Shown here: positions 16,051 to 24,319 of the stretch, one piece after another
Position numbering within the stretch: position 1 is the stretch's first letter
Layout: every line of letters begins with the position of its first letter
Assembly: GCA_023410535.1 (NCBI GenBank)
Contig: JAEYPR010000021.1
Coordinates: 71,592 to 135,591, forward strand
Source of the DNA: Bacillota bacterium
Lineage (GTDB): Bacteria > Bacillota > UBA4882 > UBA8346
Direction: 5' to 3'
DNA length: 64,000 bases
Position numbers and translations under genes: made by a program
Notes under the pieces: generated by a model
The model's input: the letters and a program-made list of their open reading frames with translations, nothing else
The model's database searches: none
What the model was told of the DNA's origin: nothing

Positions 16051-17022
16051 TTAAAATGTTACAGACACTTTTAAGAAACTTACACCACGATCTTTTGAAC
16101 CAGTGACGTTATCATTTGCATCCTTGAAGAATTGGATAGCATCTGCGCCACCAAGATAATAGTTAGAGCTCCGTAAGTACTCGATAGATACATTATCGGT
16201 CAAAGCATAACCGATTTTAGCACCCCATTGATTTCCACCGTATAAGATCGCATCATCATTAAACTGTTTTTCCGCTTCGAAAGTAACTTTACCAATGGTG
16301 TAAGAGAAACCAAACAAATAAGCTTCAGTTTGATCATCAGATAAAGCTTTGGATTTATCAGCTAACTTACCAGCTTCAGCCCAAAGATTTAAGGAATCAA
16401 ATAAAGAAGTACTTACTTGAACGGCATAACCAGCGTCGCCTTTACCTTCGTATTGATAGTTAGCACCAAGGTTGAAGATGGAAACTTTGGTATGAGCTTC
16501 GGCGACAAATGCGCCAGCCTCGGTAAAGGAATCGTTTACTACAGTACCATTTTTATATGTTCCAGTAGAACTAGAATCACCATTTTGACCAGCAACAACA
16601 GTTAATCCTAAATTTGTAGTTTCATTAACATCATAACCATATTTCAGAACAAACGGAGCGCTAGTGATCCCATCACCAAAGTTTGGAGCAATACCATCGG
16701 TTAAATCGGCAATAGTCGGGATAACACGAATTTTACCGAAAGAAACATTACCCACACCGGTTTTGTAGGTGGCAAAGGCTTCACGGACTTTAAAGGTACC
16801 ATTAGAAGTGTATTGAAGAGCAACAGAGTAATTAGTTGTCTCATCAATATCGCCGTTAAAGAAAAAACGGACGTCACCCCATTGTTGCAGACCAGTGGGG
16901 TCCGCATTTTCGTAAGTTTCAAATGCAAGTTTACCGGTAACAACTGGCGCAGCAGCGGAAACGCTGGCCACAACTGCAAAAACGAGCGACAGGGTAAGTA
17001 AAGACACGAGCAGTTTTTTCAT
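16051..17022 (-). CDS. Outer-membrane porin-like protein with terminal Phe
   Basis: The 323-aa protein has a cleavable signal peptide (about 1-24, ending 'VASVSAAAP'). The rest alternates beta strands ('YSVALQYTSNGTFKVREAF', 'NLGANYQYEGKGDAGYAVQV', 'KVTFEAEKQFN') and ends 'VSFLKVSVTF'. A last strand with alternating hydrophobics and C-terminal Phe is the recognition signal for outer-membrane assembly in diderm bacteria. Its coding sequence is visibly more AT-rich than its neighbours, as in a highly expressed gene. AGGAGGAAATGAA precedes the ATG, a leader hairpin lies at 17046-17063, and a probable promoter lies at 17123-17151. Pore specificity is unknown. Confidence 0.8.
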   Translation of the reverse strand: MKKLLVSLLTLSLVFAVVASVSAAAPVVTGKLAFETYENADPTGLQQWGDVRFFFNGDIDETTNYSVALQYTSNGTFKVREAFATYKTGVGNVSFGKIRVIPTIADLTDGIAPNFGDGITSAPFVLKYGYDVNETTNLGLTVVAGQNGDSSSTGTYKNGTVVNDSFTEAGAFVAEAHTKVSIFNLGANYQYEGKGDAGYAVQVSTSLFDSLNLWAEAGKLADKSKALSDDQTEAYLFGFSYTIGKVTFEAEKQFNDDAILYGGNQWGAKIGYALTDNVSIEYLRSSNYYLGGADAIQFFKDANDNVTGSKDRGVSFLKVSVTF

Positions 17023-17045
17023 TTCATTTCCTCCTTATTATTTTT

Positions 17046-17063
17046 GGTATTACTTTGAATACC
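17046..17063 (-). promoter_or_regulatory. Leader hairpin upstream of the porin
   Basis: GGTATT-ACTTTG-AATACC forms a perfect 6-bp stem in the 5' leader, just upstream of the ribosome binding site. It may stabilise the mRNA or tune translation. Confidence 0.45.
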
Positions 17064-17122
17064 TTGTTAGTAACTAAGGAAAGAGTTGCTATTGTTTCCT
17101 CTTTTACTTAGTCCTACGTTTA

Positions 17123-17151
17123 AAATTAACACGCATTGGAGAGCTTGTCAA
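17123..17151 (-). promoter_or_regulatory. Probable promoter of the porin
   Basis: On the minus strand TTGACA (17151-17146), 17-bp spacer, TAATTT (17128-17123), giving a leader of about 95 bases. The -35 is perfect and the -10 weak. The rest of the 305-bp gap to yqfC holds no recognised element. Confidence 0.5.
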
Positions 17152-17327
17152 TAATTTGGGACAAAGTTTTGTCAATATTACAAATCATTAACACAATTAT
17201 TCCGAGTGGAATTAAAGATATTGAGAGGGTGTGGGCATTTCGGCAGGAACGGTTTTTTGGATTAACCGAATATTTACTTTCGTAAATCATGCACTTGCCG
17301 CATACAACTTAGCGGAGGGATTATACA

Positions 17328-17615
17328 ATGAAAGATGGCAAAAAAAGTCCAATTAGCCACCGGCTGCTTGATTTCCTGGATATACCGCTCGATACGGTGG
17401 CGGAATGGCCGCGGATTGTCCTAAATGCCAATCGTGGCGTTTTGGTCGAAAACCACCGGGGTGTGATCGAATATGATACGAAAGTTGTGCGGATTAACAC
17501 CAAACCGGGCGAACTGCGAATTGCCGGCGAAAACTTGACATTGGTTTCGGCAGTCAAAGATGAGATTGTGATCGAAGGAAAGATTGAACGGGTTGAGTTG
17601 GTGGATTGGAGGTAG
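17328..17615 (+). CDS. yqfC: Sporulation protein YqfC
   Basis: Small 95-aa sporulation protein found beside yqfD in spore formers; the molecular role is not established. It matches the family in length, in the N-terminal 'LLDFLDIPLDTVAEWPRI' segment and in the C-terminal strands ending 'EGKIERVELVD'. The spacing to yqfD is 6 bases, and the order yqfC-yqfD-phoH-pgpH-ybeY continues as in Bacillota generally, supporting the call. AGCGGAGGGA precedes the ATG. Confidence 0.92.
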   Translation: MKDGKKSPISHRLLDFLDIPLDTVAEWPRIVLNANRGVLVENHRGVIEYDTKVVRINTKPGELRIAGENLTLVSAVKDEIVIEGKIERVELVDWR

Positions 17616-17621
17616 AAAAGG

Positions 17622-18827
17622 TTGTTTTTCAATCGGATCGTTTCTTGGCTGACCGGCTATCTGGAGCTATTGGTGCGTGGTCCGCAACTGGAGAAGTTTA
17701 TCAATCTGGCGACCAACTCCGGTCTGTTCCTTTGGGATATTCGCCGCGTCGGTCCCGATGTTTTGCATGCGAAGTTGCGGGCGCATGGTTTTTGGCGGGT
17801 TCGTGAATACGCCAAGCGTTCGCATGCGACAATCCGCTTGCACCGGAAGCGGGGTTGGCCGTTTTGCTGGCGCAAACTCAAACAACGCCGCAGTTTTTTG
17901 GTAGGATCCGTCTTGTTTATCGCGGGGCTGATTTATTTATCAAGTTTGGTTCTGGTTTTGAAAATTGATGGCTTTGAAGGAACCGACCGGGTACGATTAT
18001 TAACGACCTTAGGGCGATTGGGGATCAAACCGGGAATCTCCCGGAAAGAGTTGCTGGCGAAAAAGACCTTGATCGAGCGGGAAGTGATGCTGGAAACGCC
18101 GCAGGCGGTTTGGTTCGCCATTAATTTACGCGGGGTGGTCGCGGACATGACGGTCGTCAAACGGAAAACCGCGCCTGCGGCGCCGCCTAGCGTTGATCTG
18201 ATTGCAGCGCGGGATGGAGTCGTCACGAAAGTGGTGGTGGTCCGGGGGACGTCGGCGGTGAAAGAAGGGGATACGGTCGCTCCCGGGGATTTACTGATTA
18301 GCGGAACGGAGTGGCAGGCCGATAAAAATACCGGTGAGTTGCATAGAATAACGGTACCGGCCAATGGAATCATTGAAGCGCGGGTCTGGCAGGACATCGA
18401 GGTAATTGAGCCCAAGGTATGCTGGCGGGCGTCACCTGGGCGGGAACGTTTGACAATCTATAGTCTGCGTTGGGGGGAGCAGCAGTGGACCCTTTGGCGT
18501 TCGGGCAAAGGACCGCTGACGGACTACTCCGGAAGCCGGTGGCGAAAACGGTTATATCAAGGAAGGAATCCGCACGACACTGTAGAACTAATTAAAGATA
18601 TTCAACAAGCCGTCCGCTGGCAAAAAGTGCGGCGGACTCAGACGGAGTTGAAGACGAGCGCGGTTCGTGAAGCGGCGGAACGCCGGAAATTGCTGATCGG
18701 AACCGTAGCCGGTTCCAATGAGCGACGGACTGAAGCCTGGATCGATGAGGGCAACTTTCTCCGGCTGATTGTGACATACGAAATGAACCAAAACATCGCG
18801 CTTGTCGCCCCGATACGAAAGGAGTAA
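17622..18827 (+). CDS. yqfD: Sporulation protein YqfD
   Basis: The 401-aa membrane-anchored sporulation protein has a cytoplasmic-looking N-terminus (1-92), one transmembrane segment ('SFLVGSVLFIAGLIYLSSLV', about 90-111) and a long extracytoplasmic region. That region includes a hybrid-motif-like segment ('AARDGVVTKVVVVRGTSAVKE', 'GDTVAPGDLLISG') reminiscent of biotinyl/lipoyl hammerheads, as in the family. The TTG start is behind GGAGGTAGAAAAGG. The stop lies inside the ribosome binding site region of phoH. The mother-cell role is inferred from the family. Confidence 0.92.
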   Translation: MFFNRIVSWLTGYLELLVRGPQLEKFINLATNSGLFLWDIRRVGPDVLHAKLRAHGFWRVREYAKRSHATIRLHRKRGWPFCWRKLKQRRSFLVGSVLFIAGLIYLSSLVLVLKIDGFEGTDRVRLLTTLGRLGIKPGISRKELLAKKTLIEREVMLETPQAVWFAINLRGVVADMTVVKRKTAPAAPPSVDLIAARDGVVTKVVVVRGTSAVKEGDTVAPGDLLISGTEWQADKNTGELHRITVPANGIIEARVWQDIEVIEPKVCWRASPGRERLTIYSLRWGEQQWTLWRSGKGPLTDYSGSRWRKRLYQGRNPHDTVELIKDIQQAVRWQKVRRTQTELKTSAVREAAERRKLLIGTVAGSNERRTEAWIDEGNFLRLIVTYEMNQNIALVAPIRKE

Positions 18828-18837
18828 CCATAACTTT

Positions 18838-19827
18838 TTGAATACAACAGAACTGAAACTGGCAATTGAACCTCGCCTGGCACCCCAGATCATTGGGAAA
18901 ATGGAAGAAAACCTGCGTCAAATCAGTAACGGTCTGGGAATTGAAGTGTTCTCGCGCGGTAACGAACTTTTGTTATCCGGTGACGAAATTCAAGTGGGCC
19001 GGGCGGCGGAGATCTTTAATATTTTAGGCGACCAACTGCAGAAAGGGTACCATCCGGGATTGCCTGAAGTCGCCTATATGGTGAATCTGGCAAAAGAAGA
19101 TCAATTATATAAGGTAACCTCGCTCACCCAGGAAGTGGTGGCGGTCACCGCCCGCGGTAAAAAACTCTTTCCGCGGACGATCGGGCAGAAACAATATGTG
19201 GAATCGATCAAGCAAGGCGGGTTGACCTTTGGCATCGGTCCGGCCGGCACCGGCAAAACATACTTGGCGGTGGCGTTGGCGGTCGCGGCGCTGCAGGCAA
19301 AGGAAGTCAACCGGCTGATTCTGACCCGGCCGGCGGTGGAAGCCGGAGAAAAACTGGGTTTTTTACCTGGGGATCTCCAGGAGAAAGTCGACCCGTATTT
19401 GCGCCCGTTGTATGATGCCCTGTTCGATATCATGGGGGTCGACCTGTTTCATAAAAACATGGAACGGGGGATCATCGAAATTGCCCCGTTGGCGTATATG
19501 CGCGGCCGGACCTTGGATGATTCATTCATTATTTTGGACGAGGCGCAAAATACGACGCCGGAACAGATGAAAATGTTCTTAACTCGCTTGGGTTTTGGCT
19601 CCAGAGCAGTGGTTACCGGGGATATCACCCAAGTGGACTTGCCGAAAGGAACTAGCTCGGGATTGGCCAATGTCGCCCAGATCTTTGACGGAGTTCCTGG
19701 AATCAATGTCGTGATGCTGACTGACCGCGATGTGGTCCGGCATGAACTGGTTCAACGGATTATTCGAGCTTACGAACGCTATCAAATACTCCAAGCCAAA
19801 GGAGACAACCCGGTTGGAACACCATGA
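18838..19827 (+). CDS. phoH: PhoH-family ATPase
   Basis: The 329-aa PhoH-like P-loop ATPase/predicted RNA helicase is part of the conserved phoH-pgpH-ybeY cluster. Walker A 'GPAGTGKT' is at about 134-141, Walker B is 'FIILDEAQNTTPEQMKM', and the sensor segment is 'VVTGDITQVDLP'. A KH-like N-terminal region precedes the ATPase. The TTG at 18838 is taken as the start because AAAGGAG lies 13 bases upstream and the codons before it run back into yqfD. The link to ybeY suggests a role in rRNA processing or quality control. Confidence 0.93.
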   Translation: MNTTELKLAIEPRLAPQIIGKMEENLRQISNGLGIEVFSRGNELLLSGDEIQVGRAAEIFNILGDQLQKGYHPGLPEVAYMVNLAKEDQLYKVTSLTQEVVAVTARGKKLFPRTIGQKQYVESIKQGGLTFGIGPAGTGKTYLAVALAVAALQAKEVNRLILTRPAVEAGEKLGFLPGDLQEKVDPYLRPLYDALFDIMGVDLFHKNMERGIIEIAPLAYMRGRTLDDSFIILDEAQNTTPEQMKMFLTRLGFGSRAVVTGDITQVDLPKGTSSGLANVAQIFDGVPGINVVMLTDRDVVRHELVQRIIRAYERYQILQAKGDNPVGTP

Positions 19828-22021
19828 AAGTCCGGGGTTAAACCCCAAGAAAACACGGAATATCAATACCACCTCGCTTGAGGTAATGACCAAAATGGCC
19901 GGAGTGATCCGAACGCCTTCCGTTCGGGAAGGACTCCTGGTCTTGGTTTGCTTTGTGTTATTGATTACGCTGTTGCAGATCAATATTGCGACACCGACCC
20001 GCAATGTGAAGGTGGGGCAAGTATGCACCGAAGAGATTCGCGCCCCGAAAGACGTGGAAGACTCCGAAGCCACCAAAATGGCGCAGGAGGACGCCTGGAA
20101 CCGCGAACAAGAAGTCGCGCAACAAGATCCGAGTTTCTATAAGATTGACAGCTCGATTGAGAGCGACACCGCGTATAAATTAAACCGTTTCTTTGAAATT
20201 ATCGACCAGGAACGGGTCAAAACCAGTAATAAACCGGATGGTCAATCAAAGGAAAATATTGCAGACTTGCTGACCCGTTTAGCCAAGTTTTTATATAAAG
20301 CGCCCAATCGGGAATTGGTCCAACAATTAATTCGCTTGCCGGACTTTGATTATCAAATTATTAAAGAAAGAACCCATCGCAACTTAAAAGACCTACTTGC
20401 CAAAGAGATGATTGATGCCAACGGTTTGGCAAGAATCTATAAACTGCTGCCATCGCTGGTGGAAAAGGAAGCGCTTCAACCGGAATTACAATCGGTTTTG
20501 CTGAAGTTGTTAACCGCGTCTGTCCAGCCCAATCTAATCATGGATCAGGCCAAGTTGATCCGGTTTAAGGACCAAGTGACCCAACAAGTCCCGAAAGTGA
20601 TGATCCGGGCCAATGAGATTTTGATCGCTAAAAATCAGGTGATTACCGAAAATGACATGAAGATGCTGAAAGAGTTGCATCTGATCACCGATGAATCCAA
20701 CCGGGTACGGGTCTTTCTCAGCTTGTCGTTTTTCGTGTTATTGATGGTCGTGGGCGGCCTGATTTATATCTTCCAATTTCATTCGAGCTTATTCAAGCAA
20801 GAGCGTTTGCTCTATCTCTTATTAATGCTGCTGGTGTTGGTGATCGGGCTGATTAAAGCCCTGACGTTCACTCAAAGCCCGATGTTGCCCTATATGGCTC
20901 CGGTCAGCTTTGCCACAATTTTAATCAGTATTTTGATCAGCCCGCAGTTGGCCTTAGCGATGGCCGCGATCTTCGGATTGCTGGGCGGAATTATTGTCCA
21001 ACTGGATCTCTCGTTGACGGTTTTTTACTTTGTCAGCGGGGTGGTTTCGGTATTTTCGGTCTATAATTTTCATCGCCAACGCGATTTGGTCCGGACCGGT
21101 TTAATTCTGATGGGGGTGAACGCGGTCACGGCTATCGGGCTAAATCTCCTTTTCACCAGCGCCTTCCGGCTGGATATGTTGCTTTTTGCGGTGGCCAACG
21201 GCTTTCTCTCGGCGGTGCTGGCGATTGGTTCATTGCCCTTTATTGAGCATTTATTTGGATTGACCTCGGCAATCCGCTTGCTGGAACTGTCTAATCCGGG
21301 CCATCCTTTGTTACGCCGGCTACAGATCGAAGCGCCCGGGACGTATCATCATAGTATTATGGTGGGTAACCTAGCGGAAGCAGCGGCGGAGGGAATCGGC
21401 GCCGACACCCTGTGGGTCCGGGTCGGCTCCTATTATCATGATATCGGTAAGATCAAACGGCCGTATTTCTTTGTGGAGAACCAATTCGGACAGGATAATC
21501 CCCACGAAAAACTTAACCCGACCCTGAGTACGTTGATCATTACGTATCATGTCAAAGAAGGGGCGGAGATCGCCCGGGAACACGGTTTGCCCGAAAAACT
21601 CATTGCCATCATCGAACAGCATCATGGCACCGACTTGGTGCGTTATTTCTATAAACGGGCCACTGAAACGGTCCAGGGCGAGAGGGAAGTTTTGATTGAG
21701 GAAGATTTCCGTTATGAAGGGCCAAAGCCGCGTAGTAAAGAAGCGGCCTTGGTGATGTTGGCCGATTCGGTGGAGGCAGCGGTCCGGGCGTTGCCCAAAC
21801 CGACGCCCGCGAAGGTGGAGGCGTTGATTCAGAAGATCATTCGGGAACGGTTGGATGACGGGCAGTTTGATGAGTGCGATCTGACCTTGAAAGATTTAAA
21901 TAAAGTTAAGAACAGCTTTTTGAAGGTTTTGGGAGGTTTATTCCATAACCGCATCGAATATCCGGAGACGGTTTTAAACGAGATAGAAAGGAAGAAGGCC
22001 AGTGCCGATCCTACTAAATAA
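19814..22021 (+). CDS. pgpH: PgpH-type 7TM-HD cyclic-di-AMP phosphodiesterase
   Basis: Membrane phosphodiesterase that hydrolyses c-di-AMP; 735 aa. An N-terminal TM is followed by a large extracellular 7TMR-HDED domain ('VGQVCTEEIRAPKDVEDSEA'), about seven TM segments in the middle and a C-terminal HD domain ('SYYHDIGKIKRPYF', 'IIEQHHGTDLVRYFY') with intact His-Asp ligands. The TTG at 19814 is chosen because AAAGGAGA lies 8 bases upstream; it overlaps the end of phoH by 14 bases. An alternative ATG at 19886 would shorten the N-terminus. The stop overlaps ybeY, so phoH-pgpH-ybeY are translationally coupled. Confidence 0.92.
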   Translation: MEHHESPGLNPKKTRNINTTSLEVMTKMAGVIRTPSVREGLLVLVCFVLLITLLQINIATPTRNVKVGQVCTEEIRAPKDVEDSEATKMAQEDAWNREQEVAQQDPSFYKIDSSIESDTAYKLNRFFEIIDQERVKTSNKPDGQSKENIADLLTRLAKFLYKAPNRELVQQLIRLPDFDYQIIKERTHRNLKDLLAKEMIDANGLARIYKLLPSLVEKEALQPELQSVLLKLLTASVQPNLIMDQAKLIRFKDQVTQQVPKVMIRANEILIAKNQVITENDMKMLKELHLITDESNRVRVFLSLSFFVLLMVVGGLIYIFQFHSSLFKQERLLYLLLMLLVLVIGLIKALTFTQSPMLPYMAPVSFATILISILISPQLALAMAAIFGLLGGIIVQLDLSLTVFYFVSGVVSVFSVYNFHRQRDLVRTGLILMGVNAVTAIGLNLLFTSAFRLDMLLFAVANGFLSAVLAIGSLPFIEHLFGLTSAIRLLELSNPGHPLLRRLQIEAPGTYHHSIMVGNLAEAAAEGIGADTLWVRVGSYYHDIGKIKRPYFFVENQFGQDNPHEKLNPTLSTLIITYHVKEGAEIAREHGLPEKLIAIIEQHHGTDLVRYFYKRATETVQGEREVLIEEDFRYEGPKPRSKEAALVMLADSVEAAVRALPKPTPAKVEALIQKIIRERLDDGQFDECDLTLKDLNKVKNSFLKVLGGLFHNRIEYPETVLNEIERKKASADPTK

Positions 22022-22478
22022 TATTCAGGAACTTCACCCGGTCTCCGAAGCCCAATTGGAGCTATTAAATTCGGTCTTGGAATATGGGCTGAGCGTACAG
22101 GGGAAACCCCAAGCCGAAGTCAGCGTGATTTTAGTCGATAATCCCTATATTCACGAACTCAATGCGACCTATCGCGGGGTTGATCGTCCGACCGACGTTT
22201 TATCGTTTGCCATTACGGAGTCGGCGGAAGCGGATGATTTTAATTTGCCGGAGGATGTCCCGGAGCTGTTGGGAGATATCTTTATTTCAGTAGAAAAGAC
22301 CATTGAACAAGCCGAGGAATACGGCCATTCTTTCGAACGGGAGCTCTGTTACCTGGCTGTCCATGGGTTATTGCATCTCGTCGGGTATGATCATCAGACT
22401 GCGGAAGCGACCGAAGCCATGCGGGAACAGGAAGAGCAAATCCTCCGTCAGCACGAATTGGGGAGGAACGCCCGTTGA
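22002..22478 (+). CDS. ybeY: Endoribonuclease YbeY
   Basis: Zinc-dependent endoribonuclease for 16S rRNA 3'-end maturation and ribosome quality control. It is 158 aa with the diagnostic HX3HX5H motif 'HGLLHLVGYDH' and the upstream 'YRGVDRPTDVLSFA' segment. The GTG start at 22002 lies inside the 3' end of pgpH behind AAAGGAAGAAGG; the stop overlaps the next start (TTGA). Confidence 0.95.
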   Translation: MPILLNNIQELHPVSEAQLELLNSVLEYGLSVQGKPQAEVSVILVDNPYIHELNATYRGVDRPTDVLSFAITESAEADDFNLPEDVPELLGDIFISVEKTIEQAEEYGHSFERELCYLAVHGLLHLVGYDHQTAEATEAMREQEEQILRQHELGRNAR

Positions 22479-23173
22479 GATCAAGGACGCTGTTGGACTC
22501 GTTTAACGCTGCTTTTGACGGCGTGGTGTATGCCTTAAAAACTCAGCGCAATATGCGTTTGCATTTTTTAGCAACCGGAATCGTCTTATTGGCTTCGTTG
22601 ATTTTTAAGCTGACGAAGCTAGAAATCCTCATGCTGTTTGTGACCATTGCCTTTGTGATCGTCGCCGAGATGATTAACACCGCCATCGAGGTGGTGGTGG
22701 ATCTGATCACCCAGGAACTACATCCCTTGGCGGCAATCGCTAAAAACGTGGCGGCCGGCGCGGTGCTGGTGGCCGCGACGGTAGCGGTGATCGTCGGTTA
22801 TATGATTTTTTTTCCGAAGTTTGACCCCTTGATCCCGACGGTGATCGTTTCATTGAAAAAAGGCCCGGTTTATCTGAGTATGATTGCGATCGTCTTTACG
22901 ATCGTTTTCACCATCGCCGGGAAGGCGTTGACCAAAACCGGCCGCCCGGTCCAAGGAGGAATGCCCAGCGGTCATTCGGCGTTGGCTTCTGCAGCGGCAA
23001 CGGCGATCTTATTCCTCACCAAAAGCGGCTTGGTAACCGCGCTTGCCTTATTTTTATTGGTGCTGGTGGCCGAGAGCCGGGTTGAAAGCAAAATCCACAC
23101 TCCCAGTGAGGTGTTTGTCGGATCCTTACTGGGTTTTTTCACAACTTTAATCATCTTTCAATTGATGGATTAA
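22475..23173 (+). CDS. Undecaprenol/diacylglycerol kinase fused to a PAP2 phosphatase
   Basis: The 232-aa membrane protein has two enzymatic halves. Residues 1-112 are a DgkA-type lipid kinase with three TM helices and the catalytic 'EMINTAIEVVVD' motif. Residues about 125-232 are a PAP2/PgpB-like phosphatase with the three acid-phosphatase motifs: K-x6-RP ('KALTKTGRP'), PSGH ('GGMPSGHSA') and SRxxxxxH ('ESRVESKIHTPSEV'). In Gram-positives DgkA homologues phosphorylate undecaprenol and PAP2 enzymes dephosphorylate undecaprenyl-PP, so a carrier-lipid cycling role is inferred. The TTG start is behind GGGGAGG and overlaps the ybeY stop. Confidence 0.88.
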   Translation: MRSRTLLDSFNAAFDGVVYALKTQRNMRLHFLATGIVLLASLIFKLTKLEILMLFVTIAFVIVAEMINTAIEVVVDLITQELHPLAAIAKNVAAGAVLVAATVAVIVGYMIFFPKFDPLIPTVIVSLKKGPVYLSMIAIVFTIVFTIAGKALTKTGRPVQGGMPSGHSALASAAATAILFLTKSGLVTALALFLLVLVAESRVESKIHTPSEVFVGSLLGFFTTLIIFQLMD

Positions 23174-23283
23174 CATCGTTTGCGCGCGCTTCGAAGCGGT
23201 TTTCTAGGCAGTAAACGGGAAAGATTTTGATTTTTTCGGAAAATCAGTCGCACGGTTAATATAATAATGGAGGTTTGTGACTG

Positions 23284-23739
23284 ATGAATGGGGGAGTGGG
23301 TATGCCCGTATCAAAGGAAGAGTTGGTGGCAATAGCCCGTAAGGCTTGGGAGAAGGCTTACGCCCCGTATTCCAACTATCAGGTGGGTGCGGCGTTACTC
23401 GGTAAATCGGGAATTGTTTATACCGGATGCAATATTGAGAACGCTTCGTTTGGGGCGACCATCTGCGCCGAACGAGTGGCGGCTTGCAAAGCGGTGTCCG
23501 AAGGCGAACGGGAGTTTGAAGCGGTAGCGATCGTGGTTAACGCCGACCAACCGGTTTTACCGTGTGGGATCTGCCGGCAGTTTCTTTCAGAATTCAACTT
23601 AGATCTAAAACTGTATTTGGCTACCGTCAAAGGGGCTGCAATCGAAACCACGACGTTGCGCGAATTTCTTCCGGGCGCGTTCGGGCCGGGAAATCTCAAT
23701 AAGTCGTCCACACTAGCTACCGCTCGCGCAAGCGAATGA
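23284..23739 (+). CDS. cdd: Cytidine deaminase
   Basis: Hydrolyses cytidine and deoxycytidine to uridine forms in pyrimidine salvage; 151 aa. The zinc site is formed by the 'CAERVA' motif (Cys plus catalytic Glu) and 'PCGICRQ' (two Cys), with the substrate-binding 'GCNIENASFG' segment upstream. Cdd normally sits between dgkA and era in Bacillota, as here apart from an inserted acetyltransferase. GGAGGTTTGTGACTG precedes the ATG; an in-frame ATG at 23302 would also encode a complete enzyme. The C-terminus is slightly longer than usual. Confidence 0.94.
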   Translation: MNGGVGMPVSKEELVAIARKAWEKAYAPYSNYQVGAALLGKSGIVYTGCNIENASFGATICAERVAACKAVSEGEREFEAVAIVVNADQPVLPCGICRQFLSEFNLDLKLYLATVKGAAIETTTLREFLPGAFGPGNLNKSSTLATARASE

Positions 23740-23839
23740 AAAAATAAGCTAGGTGAAGCGACATAAAACCGAGTTGTTTTCTAGAATAAATAATACATAA
23801 ATATTCTCGGATGAGTAATGATTGGCTTAGGAGGGCATC

Positions 23840-24319
23840 ATGGATTCGACGGAATATACAATAACGGTTGAGGTTGTCACCAAGATTGACGAGTATTTGC
23901 GCGAGACAATCATGTCCATTGATGAAGAGGCGTTTGGACCCGGGAGTTTAAACGAATGGTCGTTACCGCCGTTTCTTCACTATGGACGGGTCTATCTGGC
24001 GCGGTTTAACGGAACCCCGGTGGGCATCGCCGAACTGATGCGGGATTGGCGTGATCCGGAATTAGCCTATTTATACGGTTATGCAGTTGCCCAACAATAC
24101 CAGGGATACGGTTTGGGTACGGCGATGCTGCGGACCATCTTCGAAGGACTGCCCCGCGCCGGATTTAAACGGCTGCAATTGACGGTTCATCCTGAAAATC
24201 AGGTGGCGATTCACATTTATCAAGATAAGTTCCGCATGAAAAAACTTGACTTTTTGAAAGACTATTACGGCCCCGGCGAAGACCGGTGGTTATTTGAATG
24301 GAATTGGGATGGCGAATGA
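23840..24319 (+). CDS. GNAT-family N-acetyltransferase
   Basis: The 159-aa GCN5-related acetyltransferase has the acetyl-CoA binding motif in 'YAVAQQYQGYGLGTAMLRTI' (Q/R-x-x-G-x-G/A pattern) and the C-terminal 'VHPENQVAIHIYQDKFRM' strand-helix typical of the fold. The substrate is unknown. AGGAGGGCATC precedes the ATG, and the stop overlaps the era start (ATGA), so it is co-translated with era. Confidence 0.88.
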   Translation: MDSTEYTITVEVVTKIDEYLRETIMSIDEEAFGPGSLNEWSLPPFLHYGRVYLARFNGTPVGIAELMRDWRDPELAYLYGYAVAQQYQGYGLGTAMLRTIFEGLPRAGFKRLQLTVHPENQVAIHIYQDKFRMKKLDFLKDYYGPGEDRWLFEWNWDGE

